Origin: Impatiens glandulifera
Taxonomy: Eukaryota; Streptophyta; Magnoliopsida; Ericales; Balsaminaceae
NCBI RefSeq assembly: GCF_907164915.1
Contig: NC_061864.1
Span: 17,706,484-17,770,483 of the forward strand
DNA: 64,000 bases
Direction: 5' to 3'
Of the stretch, positions 36,089-47,298 are shown in pieces. Below the pieces are notes generated by a model. It ran no database searches and was not told where the DNA came from. It saw nothing but the letters and a program-made list of their open reading frames with translations. Both the position numbers and the translations under genes were made by a program. The stretch's first letter is position 1. The number at the start of each line of letters is the position of its first letter.

Positions 36089-37760
36089 GTGCCGCCAAGA
36101 AAACTCATTAAAAAATTTTGGGGGCTCATTTCACAGGTTGACGACCTTACCACCCGGTCTTTAAGGAGTCAGGGGGAGCATTCAAAGGAGCCGACAGTGG
36201 ACCGTGTGTTGTCTTCGGGGGAATGGGTGTTCAATCCGGTCTCAATAGCTTCTGCCCCATCAAGACACCAAACACAGAATGATGATCTTGAAGAATTCAT
36301 TGATAGTACATATGCGGAGCCTAAGCAGCCGCAAGAGGATCTAGAGGATGAGTGGGAGCAACGTGAGGATGAACGTGAGGATGAGCGTGACCAGTCCACT
36401 CCGGACACTACTGGTACCGGTAAATTTTTCACTAATTAATATTTATTGTTTATATTCATTTTGACCATATATTATTAATTTGCTACAACGGGTTCTTCCT
36501 CCACGCGGAGACAAGGTCGTAACAAAAATATCGAGCTTTCGAGAAGGCCCCAGGGATCGAGGGTTCCACTTAGATTTGGAGACACACATGGGAGGCCAGA
36601 TGGTGATGTTAGGCGTATGTGGTCTAGACATGTGGGGTCGATGGTGCGGGACCCCGCACTCATCTCGCTTCGCCAGCTAAACTGGAAGGCCTTGAATACC
36701 GATCAACTAGATTTACTATGGCGTGCCATGACAGTGAGAAGTTGAATTTGTATTTAATTAACTATCAATTGAAGTTTAACATTTGTTGTTTTTTATTCTT
36801 TAGGATCCATTCGAGAGCACATATATCCCTCTAGACACGTACAGACAGACCGAGATAGCACACGCCAAACAAATATGGGACAGGTGGCGCTCCGATTTGA
36901 GTCGGGATTACGTGCGAATTCATAACAGAGATGAGGCGGCTGTACTTGCGCGTCCCCCACCATGCTATGATCTCGCAGATTGGGAGTTCCTCTGCAAAAA
37001 CCACTATTTCACGGAGAATTTAAAGGTACGTACAATTTCATAATAAAAATATACCGATGATAGTTCTAACTATAATTTTATTTTAAATGTAGAAAAAAAG
37101 CTTAATCAATATTGGAAACCAAAGACAAGTGAGGTTTTCCCACCATACGGGTAGTAAACTATTTTCACAAGTGGAACAAGAACTGGTATGTATATTATTT
37201 ATTCTATACAATTAAACTTATTATAATGTAACTATATAATTAATACTGATGAACAATTTATTTGATCAGGAGGCTGAACTCGGCCATCCACCGACTATTA
37301 TAGAGAAGTTCAAAAAGACTCAAACCCTAAGAGTCACCAAAGACAACCCGACTCCAACGTCGGACCAACTATCACAAGAGAAGATCGTAAGTTAAAGTTT
37401 AATTGAAAATTTAATAGAACTATAGTTTATATAATGAAACTTTAAAATGTGCAGGCAGAGATGGAGCAAGTAATTAGTGACACACCCGATATCTCCGACT
37501 TTAAGGTGACCGAGAGAGTCTTCGGGCCCCAAAGACACGGGACGATGATGGGTATGGGGTCAGGTGTCCCACCATCGCGTTTTCATAGTGATCGGCGGAG
37601 GAGTGACAATTCTCAACGTGGAGGGTTGTCGTTAAGAGAGGAGAACAAATAGCTCCGGGTGCGGGTCAATGAACTCGAAGAGCTATTTCAAGTTAATAAC
37701 GATAGAACACAATAACAAATTGCATAAATATTAGCAAGGTTACAAAATCAATCACCTCCG
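36089..37760 (+). pseudogene. CACTA second gene (Ptta/En/Spm Transposase_24-like), decayed multi-exon gene
   Basis: Exon-like segments with splice-site-like borders follow one another. An acidic N-terminal part (about 36089-36419, with Glu/Asp-rich DEREDERDQS) leads to 36493-36733 (RPQGSRVPLRFGD, LRQLNWKALNTDQLD). Then come 36804-37025 (AKQIWDRWRSDLSRDY, ADWEFLCKNHYFTENLK), 37093-37186 (the FSHHTGSKLF word), 37270-37387 (LGHPPTIIEKFKKTQ) and 37455-37652 (VFGPQRHGTMMGMG and a REENK end). The FxxHTGSK and GPQRH words are typical of the plant transposase (Ptta/En/Spm) family, a TNPA-like DNA-binding product. A one-base frame change within 37093-37186 and the TAG at 37650 followed by RVNELEELFQ coiled-coil sequence show decay. 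Confidence 0.82.
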
Positions 37761-38002
37761 CCGAGTTAGTACGTTTATTATGTAGTTTTTGGATTAGTTT
37801 ATCGTGTTTGGAACAAGTACATGTTGGATTATGTTTTTGGATTAATACACGTGTTTGTAACACGTGTTTGTAATACGTATTGATTTAGAATTTTGGAAAA
37901 TGTAATGAATTTTTTTGATTATTGTATTTCTTTTGTTTGATTGATAATTAACAAGTTAAAGTTATGTAAAAAACAAACAAAACATTAAAAATCTGTAAAG
38001 AG

Positions 38003-38262
38003 GAAATACCGAAAGATCTCACTACATCTTTCAGTAAAGGCAATAAAGCAAGATCGAAAGATTTCACTACATCTTTCGGTAAAGGCAGTAAAGCAAGACC
38101 GAAAGATCTCACTACATCTTTCGGTAAAGGCAGTAAAGCAAGACCGAAAGATCTCACTACATCTTTCGGTAAAGGCAGTAAAGTAATATCGAAAGATCTC
38201 ACTACATCTTTTGGTAAAGGCAGTAAAGCATTTCTGAAAGATTTCAATAAATCTTTCGCTAT
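38003..38262. repeat. Right sub-terminal array of the CACTA element, six 42-bp palindromic units
   Basis: Six direct copies with period 42, each containing CCGAAAGAT and its inverse ATCTTTCGG separated by CTCACTAC, joined by GGTAAAGGCAGTAAAGC. The minus-strand 99-codon open frame over it is a repeat artefact. Confidence 0.95.
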
Positions 38263-38431
38263 TTACCTGAATAAAGATTAAATAGCCTATTGGGTTATTA
38301 TATATCCAAGCTGTTGTCAGCCTAATTAGAAGAAATACGATCTATGTTGAAATGTCATTTTTATAATTAATGTCTATAGATATAATCATATGAAATTTGT
38401 CGGCTTAGGTCTCTAAATCTTTACCGACAAG

Positions 38432-38490
38432 AGCAATGCTGACATATGCTGACAGATGCTGACAGATGCTGACAGATGTTGACAGTCTGA
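38432..38490. repeat. Short tandem repeat ATGCTGACAG in the CACTA right end
   Basis: About five copies of a 10-11 base unit (TGCTGACAGA type), followed by GTCGGCAAAAGATGATTACCGACAGAT, another inverted pair. Confidence 0.9.
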
Positions 38491-38547
38491 CAGGTTGTCG
38501 GCAAAAGATGATTACCGACAGATATAGGGCTTTTACCGAGAGATTAT

Positions 38548-38578
38548 ACTTTCGATAAAAGACATATTTTTACTAGTG
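38548..38578 (-). repeat. Right terminal inverted repeat of the first CACTA element
   Basis: On the minus strand begins CACTAGTAAAAATATGTC and continues TTTTATCGAAAG. Followed by GGA at 38579-38581. Confidence 0.92.
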
Positions 38579-38581
38579 GGA

Positions 38582-39490
38582 CTAGTTTGTTTTGATCCAT
38601 TTATTTTCTTCTCTTTAGTAGTATATTTTATGTAAAATAATGTTCTTTTAAATGACCAGTGATTTAAACTATGGATCATCAAGACATAATAACGTTGATG
38701 TACTTTCTTACGTATAACCAAACGCCAAACCAAGAATAGAATCTCTAAAATGCTTTTGAATACACAAAATATTGGTGTTTCCTAATTTCTCATTAAGTAA
38801 ATTATGTGACGACTTAAAAAAGTTAAAGTGCCTACTATTTTGGTTTCTCGTTTCATTCTACTAGAGAGAAACATGAGTTTTGGGGCACAACTATCAAGTT
38901 CGAACTCCACTTTGAAAATAGTCAATTTTGGTGTTATTTTCTTGGAAATCTAACCTGCATGTAATATATATTATCATTTATCTTAGGATAATTATGCCAT
39001 AGTAACAATTAGAATTAAAATAAAATAAAAAATGACAAGCAAACCTGATCTTGAAAAACCCATGGAAACCTGCAATCCCAAATGAAATAAGTTAGAATTT
39101 TATTAAATTTAATTATTAATAAAAAGATTGGTCATCCAAATAATTTAATTTATTTTATGTATATTTTTATATTTATATGATTTTTGTATAAATTAATTTC
39201 ATTAATTAAAATAAAAAATTAATTAATATGATAAATTTGTAAAATTTAAAGTACTTAACTCACGACCAACGCGGAGCCCCCCCAGCTTTCTCTCTGTCTA
39301 CAAGGAGCCTCCAGCTTCTTCTTCTTTTTCGTCTTTTTTTGCCTTTGAACTTTACTAGGCCTCTTGGGCGGGGTCTGATCCTTTTGGGCTCGACTGGGCT
39401 TGGCCTGCAAATTAAGAAACAAATCCATTGGACTTGGCCTGCAAATTAAGAAACAAATCCACTAAATTTCTCTTTTTATTATGAATTTTC
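38582..39490. other. Intergenic stretch between CACTA 1 and copia element 2
   Basis: No gene. A 29-base direct repeat (GGCCTGCAAATTAAGAAACA core, period 34) lies at 39399-39461 in a GC-richer part just before the copia insertion. Confidence 0.6.
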
Positions 39491-40021
39491 TGTTAGGCCT
39501 TATGGGTCCAGCCCAATTAGGTAATATAAAAACCAAATAAATCTTAATTTTGTTTCTTTTCAGGGAGAGTTCTGTGAAGAGATCAAGAGAAATAGAGTGA
39601 AGAAAATACAGAGGAAGAAGAAGAGAAGAAGATATAGAGGAAGAAGAAGAGAAGGAGAACAGAGTATCACCTTCTTTGTCTTGATTACCCTCAGGTTCAT
39701 TTCTCTCTTACTTGTAAAGGGAATTTCATGTTTTCTCAAACCTAGATTTGTTTGGGTTTGAATGAAATTAGTTTCTCTGTATGTATACCTCAACTTTAGG
39801 TTTAAAGTTGAGAAGAACAATTGTATCGGTTTCTTACTGATTAGTGAAATCTGTTGGTTTTGCCCCGTGGTTTTTACCCTCTGTGTTGAGAGAGTTTTCC
39901 ACATAAATTTGGTGTTCTTTATTACTTTGCTGATTTGCCAGTATGATTTGGTTGACTTGTGAAATTAATCAGATCAATTGATTTCAATAGGAAAGTATTA
40001 TTCAACTTGAAATTCCTAACA
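39491..40021 (+). repeat. 5' LTR of copia element 2
   Basis: 531 bases, TG...CA ends. Confidence 0.95.
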
Positions 40022-40023
40022 AG

Positions 40024-40035
40024 TGGTATCAGAGC
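40024..40035 (+). other. Primer binding site, initiator Met-tRNA type
   Basis: TGGTATCAGAGC two bases after the LTR end. Confidence 0.95.
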
Positions 40036-40079
40036 TGTTAGGTTTACTTTCTATTGAAGAGTGCTTTTCTCAGGTTCAG

Positions 40080-43000
40080 ATGGAAGGCAGTAGCACTATG
40101 ATCAGACTGACAAACAATAACTGGCAGATTTGGAAATCCAAAATGGAGGACATCCTTTATTGTAAGGATCTGTATGAGCCAGTTGAAGGAGATAGTGCAA
40201 AGCCAAAAGAGATGACTGAAGCTGATTGGATAAAACTGAACCAGAAAGCAGTCGGCACAATCAGACAATGGCTTGATGATAGTGTTTATCACCATGTAGC
40301 AAGTGAGAAAAGTGCTCATGAGCTATGGAAGAAGCTAGAGTCATTGTATGAGCAGAAAACGGCAGGTAACAAAGCGTTTCTGATCCGAAAGTTGGTAAAT
40401 CTGAAATTCAGAGAAGGCACAGGTGTTGCTGAGCATTTAAACGAGTTCCAGAGCTTGATTAATCAATTATCAGTGATGGAGATGACCTTAGAAGATGAGC
40501 TACAAGCCTTATTGCTATTGGGATCATTGCCTGACAGTTGGGAGACATTGGTTGTGACAGTTAGTAATGCAGCTCCGAATGGTATGCTTACTATGAGTAT
40601 AGTTACTAGCAGCTTGTTCAATGAGGAGACAAGAAGGAAGTCAACTAATACAAATAGTGCACAGGCCCTAGTCACAGAGAACAGGGGAAGAACTGAACAC
40701 CGACAACAATCAAGAGGCCATAGCAAGTCAAGAGGCAGATCAAAATCTAAGGGAAGAGAATGTTATCACTGTGGTAAAGAAGGTCACATGAAGAAAAATT
40801 GTAGAGCCTGGAAAAGACTACAGAATAAGGTAAAAATCAGAAGAAAGATGATGAAAACAGAAATACCACAGCCACAGTAACTGCAGAGGATGTAGTTATT
40901 CTTTCTTGTGAAAAGGAACAATATCTACATGTAGAAGATCACCAAGGAGTTGAGTGGATAGTTGATACAGGTGCTTGCTATCATGCTACACCGAATAAAG
41001 AGTTCTTCACCACGTACAAGGATGGAGATCTTGGTACAGTGAAGATGTGTAATACTAGTCACTCAAGCATTATGGGTATTGGTGACATTTATTTGCAGAC
41101 AGAACAGGGGCATCGGTTAACACTGAAAGATGTGCGGCATATTCCTGATTTGCGTCTAAATTTGATATCATGTGATGCATTGGACAAAGATGGATTCAAG
41201 CATTATCTTAGTGGTGGTGAATGGAAACTCAGCAAAGGATCAATGATTGTAGCAAAAGGGAAGTCGTGGCACTCATTGTACATAACACATGTGAAGGTAC
41301 TCAAAGATGATCTGAATGCAGTACAAGCTGAAAGCTCTCTAAATCTGTGGCATCAACGCCTTGGCCACATGAGTGAGAAAGGGCTGCGAATTCTGGTGAG
41401 GAAGTTGCACATCCCCTCAACCAAAGATGAGGTTCTGGATCTATGCGACTACTGCCCATTTGGTAAGCAACATCGAGTCTCTTTTAGTCAGACATCAGAA
41501 AGAAAACATAATGTGTTAGACTTGATTTATTCTGATGTGTGTGGTCCTTTTGAAGTGGAGTCATTGGGTGGCAATCAATATTTTTTAACATTTATTGATG
41601 ATGCGTCTAGAAAGGTGTGGGTTTATTTTATGAGAACAAAATACCAGGTATTCAATTACTTTCAAGAGTTCCATGTCATGGTAGAAAGAGAGACAGGCAG
41701 TAAGCTGAAATGTCTTCGCTCTGATAACGGGGGAGAGTATACCTCCAAGGAATTTAAAGCATACTGTACCAAATATGGTATTCGACATGAGAAGACAGTG
41801 CCTGGAACTCCGCAGCACAATGTGTGGCTGAGAGAATGAATCGCACCATTGTAGAAAAGGTGAGATGCATGATGAAGATGGCAAAGTTGCCAAAACAGTT
41901 TTGGGGAGAAGCAGTTCGCACAGCCTGCTATCTCATAAACAGGTCGCCATCTGTTCCTTTGAAATTCGAGATACCAGAAACAGTATGGTCTAAGAAGAAT
42001 GTTTCATACTCACATCTAAGGGTGTTTGGATGCAAAGCATATGTGCATATTCCAAAGGAACAAAGATCCAAGTTGGATGATAAAGCAACTCCATGTATTT
42101 TCCTTGGATATGGAAATGAAGAATTTGGGTATAGGTTATGGAACTCAGAAAAGAAGAAAATTGTCAGGTGTAGAGATGTTGTGTTCTTTGAAGGTCAGAC
42201 AGGGATAAGTCCAGAAATCAACGAGAATTCAGAGAGGGTTGATGAGTTCATAGAACTCATACCAGTTCCTTCATATGTATAGTCAGCAGTAACAAATGAA
42301 GAAGATGCTGAAGAAACCTCTGACATGAATGGTAGTAATGATGATGATATTGTTAATGATGCTTCTATGCAGGGAGAGCAACATCATCAAGTGGAGGCAG
42401 AAGAGCCCCAAGTAAGAAGATCAGAAAGAGAGCACAAACTTTCTAAAAGATACCCTTCTTCAGAGTATATCCTGTTGATAGAAGAAGGAGAGTTAGAAAG
42501 TTTTCAGGAGGCACAAGCTCATAAAGACAAAGTTAAGTGGCAGGATGCAATGAAAGACGAAATGAAGTCATTGCAAGAAAATGACACATATGAGCTTGTG
42601 GAGCTTCCTAAGGGCAGAAAGGCCTTGAGAAATAAATGGGTGTTCAAGCTAAAGAGAGATGAAAATGGAGAACTTATGAAGTACAAAGCCCGACTGGTTG
42701 TAAAGGGTTTTGGACAGAAACAGGGCATCGACTTTGAGAAAATTTTCTTACCAGTGGTAAAGATGACTTCCATTCGTGCAGTGTTAGGTCTAGTATCTGG
42801 CCTAGATCTTGAACTTGAACAACTTGATGTAAAAACTGCATTCCTTCATGGTAACCTTGAAGAAGAGATCTATATGGTGCAACCAGAGGGATTTGAAGTG
42901 AAAGAAAAAGAGAACATGGTTTGTAAATTGAAGAAGAGTCTATATGGTTTGAAACAAGCCCCGAGACAGTGGTACAAGAAATTTGACTCATTTATGATGA

Positions 43001-44051
43001 GTCATGGGTACCAGAAAACCAATGCAGATCCATGTGTTTTCTTCAAAAGATTTCCTAATGGAAAATTTATAATCCATTTACTTTATGTTGATGATATGTT
43101 GATTACAGGACAAGATACTCTGTTTATAGCTATGTTGAAGAAAGAGATGTCCAAGACATTTGAAATGAAAGACATGGGTCAAGCACGCCAGATATTGGAC
43201 ATGAAGATTACTCGTGACAGAAAGGCTAAGAGACTTTGGTTGTCACAAGAGAAGTACATTGAAAGGGTGCTTGAAAGATTCAACATGCGAGGAGCAAAGA
43301 AAGCAAGTTGTCCACTTCCTAGCCATTTGAAATTGAGCAAGAAGTTATGTCCATCAACAGAAAAAGAAAAGGATGAAATGTCAAGTGTGCCATACTCCTC
43401 AGCTGTAGGGAGTTTGATGTATGCAATGGTTTTCACTAGGCCAGATATAGCTTATGCAGTCGGTGTGGTAAACAAATTTCTTTCTAATCCAGGAAAACAA
43501 CATTGGGAAGCAGTGAAATGGATTTTCTTAGATATCTAAGAGGCACTTCCAATTTGTGTTTGAGTTTTGGAAATGGTGAACATGTGCTAGAAGGTTACAC
43601 TGATTCTGATATGGCTGGAGATCTGGATCACAGAAAATCCACTTCAAGTTATGTATTTACTTTTGCAGGGGGAGCCGTGTCATGGCAATCCAAATTGCAG
43701 AAATGTGTGGCTTTGTCAACCACAGAAGAAGAATACATTGCAGCCACTGAAGCTGGTAAAGAACTATTGTGGTTGATTAGATTTATCTTGGAGCTTGGTA
43801 TGCAACAAAAAGATGCAGTTGTTTTCTGTGATAGCCAGAGTGTTATAGATTTGAGCAAGAATGCTACATATCATTCCAGAACTAAGCATATTGATGTGAG
43901 ATTTTATTGATTAAGAGATGCAATAGAAAGTCAGCAGATGAAGCTGAAGAAAATTCACACTGATAAGAATTCATCAGACATGTTTACGAAGATAGTTCCT
44001 AAAGACAAGTTTGAGCTTTGTTGTCGGCTTGTCGGCGTGAATACCAAGTGA
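40080..44051 (+). pseudogene. Copia element 2 gag-pol polyprotein with three frameshifts and two stops
   Basis: The ATG at 40080 gives MEGSSTMIRLTNNNWQIWKS, a copia gag start. Order: UBN2-like gag; zinc knuckle CYHCGKEGHMKKNC at about 40762-40803; protease VDTGACYHATP at about 40960; GAG-pre-integrase LWHQRLGHMSEKG; integrase YSDVCGPF, RSDNGGEY; RT YVDDMLITG at about 43085; RNase H STTEEEYIAA and CDSQSVIDLS; end at TGA 44049-44051. Breaks: a one-base loss near 40829, a one-base loss near 41820 (at the integrase PQHN-VAER word), a net +2 (or -1) shift near 43525, and stops at 42280-42282 and 43908-43910 (the latter where Trp is expected). Otherwise the domains are well kept, which fits a fairly recent but dead copy. 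Confidence 0.94.
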
Positions 44052-44098
44052 TGACTTGAAGATCGGTGTGCCTCTCTCCGTGGGCTAGAGGGGGAGAT

Positions 44099-44644
44099 TG
44101 TTGGGCCTTATGGGTCCAGCCCAATTAGGCAATATAAAAACCAAATAAACCCTAATTTTGTTTCTCTCTCTACCACAATTTTCAGTGAGAGTTCTGTGAA
44201 GAGATCAAGAGAAACGGAGTGAAGAAAATACAGAGGAAGAAGAAGAGAAGAAGATATAGAGGAAGAAGAAGAGAAGGAGAACAGAGTATCACCTTCTTTG
44301 TCTTGATTACCCTCAGGTTCATTTCTCTCTTACTTGTAAAGGGAATTTCATGTTTTCTCAAACCTAGATTTGTTTGGGTTTGAATGAAATTAGTTTCTCT
44401 GTATGTATACCTCAACTTTAGGTTTAAAGTTGAGAAGAACAATTGTATCGGTTTCTTACTGATTAGTGAAATTTGTTGGTTTTGCCCCGTGGTTTTTTAC
44501 CCTCCGTGTTGAGAAGGTTTTCACGTAAATCTGGTGTTCTTTATTACTTTGTTGATCTGCTAGTATGATTTGGTTGACTTGTGAAATTAATCAGATCAAT
44601 TGATTTCAATAGGAAAATATTATTCTAACTTGAAATTCCTAACA
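44099..44644 (+). repeat. 3' LTR of copia element 2
   Basis: 546 bases, close match to the 5' LTR. Followed by TTTTC. Confidence 0.95.
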
Positions 44645-44649
44645 TTTTC

Positions 44650-47298
44650 TTTTAGTGGTGGTTGTGTGTAATATTGTTTATATTCTGGTTTGCGGTGTTT
44701 TATTATTATTATTATTTTTAATGGAATTAAAATTCTTAAGAAATAAATGAGGGAATAGTCTACAAGCCAGATAATATGAGAAGTTTCTAATTCCTTCTAT
44801 CATAGGGCAATGGTTATTAGGACCACTCCAGGTGGAGAAAATTTTATTTTATTTGTTAGCTTCACCACTTCCTTTTATTTTTCATAATAAAATGATTATT
44901 TTAACAAAATAAAATAATATATATTGTGAATCATATAATGTACAAGAAAAGGCAGAAGTAAAGACAATACAATGTAACGCTATTTTTCTTAGACTATCCA
45001 ATTTAATTGAAATAATAGCACAAAAAATATATCTTTCTTAAACATCTGTTTGGAAACTATTTATTTTCAAACAAAATAGAATGAATCGATTTAACCGACC
45101 AAATTAAACTGATCAATAAATCAAAATCGATAATTTAAAAAAAATCCAAATTTTTGTTAACGATTTAATTGTGTGTTTCGGTGTACAAAACTACGTAACT
45201 GAATCGATTCACACTTATTTAGAACTGAGGGATATTTATTTATTATAAAATATAACTTCATATTGATAATTGGAGTTATCTAAAGCAATCTCGAATCGAG
45301 AATACCTAATATGTGTGCTTTATTTATATCGTTTTTTCCATTGTATTTATTGTTGTCCAGGATAATGAAAATGGCTAAAGTATTTAGTATTGTCGTAGTT
45401 CATTAATTACTATAAAAGGTAGTGTTTTTGGTGTTTTTATTTCTCATTTTTTTTCATAGATGTTATGTGAATCATTCAAAAATTATCAAATATAATTTCC
45501 AAGTATTTTTTTCAAGGAGAATATCAATGATGAAGTTCTTGAAATTTTGTAACAATACATTAAATAAGGTTAATTCTAAAATTATTTGGTCATTGACAAA
45601 TAATAGACTAAATATGTTATTATAATAAGTAGTAGTTTTCACCATAAATACGTTGGACCCTAATTGTCTCAATCACACACCATACTATATTATTATATAA
45701 TATGTTTGGATAATAACATTTAAAAGACATGTCATGCGCTGATTGGATGAGATGAAAACATTATTAACCTAACACTACCAACCTTTTGCTGCCAATCACT
45801 CAACTATTTGTTGAAAATAATATAAATAAATAGTTATGGGGAGAGCAAATAAATTTTCTTTAACCAAATAAATCCAATTTATTCCATGATAGAAATTTGA
45901 AAGTTGAACTCTAGCTAGCTAGGACAATAATGGAGACTAAATGTCAAGTGTACAATTATATATGTATATATATGAAATCATGATAGATATTTAATTTTAA
46001 AACTTTAAATTTTATTGATTTTTTTTCACAAGGGAGGAAACATAGAAGATTAAGCATCATTAATGTCTTATCAAGAAAAGGGCTAAGATGTTTTTCCTAT
46101 GAGATATCTTATACCTTCTAGAAGTTCTTAAATATACTTAGTTTATGACTGATGTACCCTTGAGACCTTGATTGCCTTCTCTCTCTAGGACTAATTTGAA
46201 TCCTATATATCAAATTGAATATTTAACAAATAAGGTGAATCAAACTAGTTCCTTAATCTTTTGAATATTTTTTATTTTATTATTTTAGCATTTTTTTTAT
46301 GAAATAATTCTTTGATTCAACATATAATGAGATTTTTTTATTTATTTAATCACTTTAAAAGAAATAAATGAGGTAAGCATAATTTAGATAAAATATAATT
46401 TGAATTTGAAATGAGATCTAGACAAATTCTAGATTCCACCTTTCAAAGAGGACATAATAATTAATAAAATTAGGGTTGGGACACCTAATTAAGTATGGAA
46501 TAAACAAACAAAAACTTCTTAAGAAGGCTAGCTATTTTAGATTTTAATAATGAAATTTAGGTTTCTTGTGGCGTGACTTACAAGTAATCATTATAATTAA
46601 ACTGTAGTCAAGAATAAATTTTAAAAAAAATAATAAGAGATGAGATAAGTCCCACTATAGGATTTGATTCTTCCACTGTTGTGATTTCTTTTGGGTAAGA
46701 ATATAGTGCTCCATCCATTGCCCCCCACATTCCCAAAGGTCTAGTTTGAATCCCAAAATTACAAATAGAAGAAAACAATTACAATTTATAAAACTTAGAT
46801 CAAGTGACAAAGTGGTTGGCCCCAAGGTCAAGTTTGATTCCAGAAAACACAGAGAAAAAGAGTTTGAATGATTAACCTTCAAAGCAACATAAACCAACCC
46901 AATCTATATAATAAAATGCCAATGCTTAAGCTAGAATCAAACAAAGCCCAAGATTCTTCTACCCTTTTAGCTCTATCTTTACAATAAAATAAATTAATTA
47001 AAAAACTCTAAATGCCCTTTTCATTTCTCTCTACACGTTTCTGTAAAGTTCTGTTCTTGGCTGGAAGACAAAGCCAATATGAGAAAGGGAAGAAACATAA
47101 GCTAAGTTCTTGGCTAGTCTTTTGAATAGAAAGAGAAAGCTCTCATAGTCATATCCAATGCTCGTTTGTAAGCTCTTCAGGTGATTTCCAATAAAGTTAC
47201 AATATTTGGTAATTTTAAAACCCAATCTTAGACAAGTTCTTCTTCTTCATCTGCCGTGTAGAATTTTTGCAGAACCAGAAGCTTTCTGACATCCAGAC
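44650..47298. other. Intergenic DNA and 5' flank of the SMG7-like gene
   Basis: No other gene is recognised; small open frames at 45422, 45472, 46655 and 47031 show no family features. The part from about 46900 to 47298 is likely promoter and leader of the SMG7-like gene. Confidence 0.55.

Larger units (their letters stand above)
26798..38578 (+). mobile_element. CACTA (En/Spm-type) DNA transposon, internally deleted, with nested copia element
   Basis: The left end starts CACTAAGTAAAAAATGGGG and the right end, reverse-complemented, starts CACTAGTAAAAATATGTC. Both continue into the shared word TTTTATCGAAAG. The 3-base target duplication GGA is at 26795-26797 and 38579-38581, as expected for CACTA elements. 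Inside, the left half is a large array of repeats built on inverted CCGAAAGAT/ATCTTTCGG pairs, and the right end has a 42-bp array of the same word; such sub-terminal repeats bind the TNPA-type protein in this superfamily. The coding part keeps only the C-terminal tail of the transposase and a decayed second gene. The array jumps abruptly into transposase sequence near 35625, which marks an internal deletion. Excluding the nested copia element (29631-34367, one TSD copy removed) its length is about 7.0 kb. Confidence 0.93.
39491..44644 (+). mobile_element. Complete Ty1/copia LTR retrotransposon (Tork/Tnt1-like), element 2
   Basis: 5' LTR 39491-40021 and 3' LTR 44099-44644, starting TGTTAGGCCTTATGGG or TGTTGGGCCTTATGGG and ending AATTCCTAACA. 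Target duplication TTTTC at 39486-39490 and 44645-44649. Initiator Met-tRNA primer binding site TGGTATCAGAGC at 40024-40035; purine tract AGAGGGGGAGA before the 3' LTR. The 3' LTR is 15 bases longer, mainly a CTCTCTCTACC segment near 44164. The minus-strand open frames inside both LTRs (39560-39904, 44182-44442) are not genes. Confidence 0.97.

Noticed and set aside
37948..38247. 99-codon minus open frame with a 14-residue repeat, and a CRISPR-like look of the array
   Set aside because: The 42-bp period is a palindromic sub-terminal array of a plant CACTA element; there are no unique spacers and the reading frame follows from the period being divisible by three.
39560..39904. 114-codon minus open frame, repeated at 44182-44442
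   Set aside because: Lies within both LTRs of copia element 2 and has no protein features.
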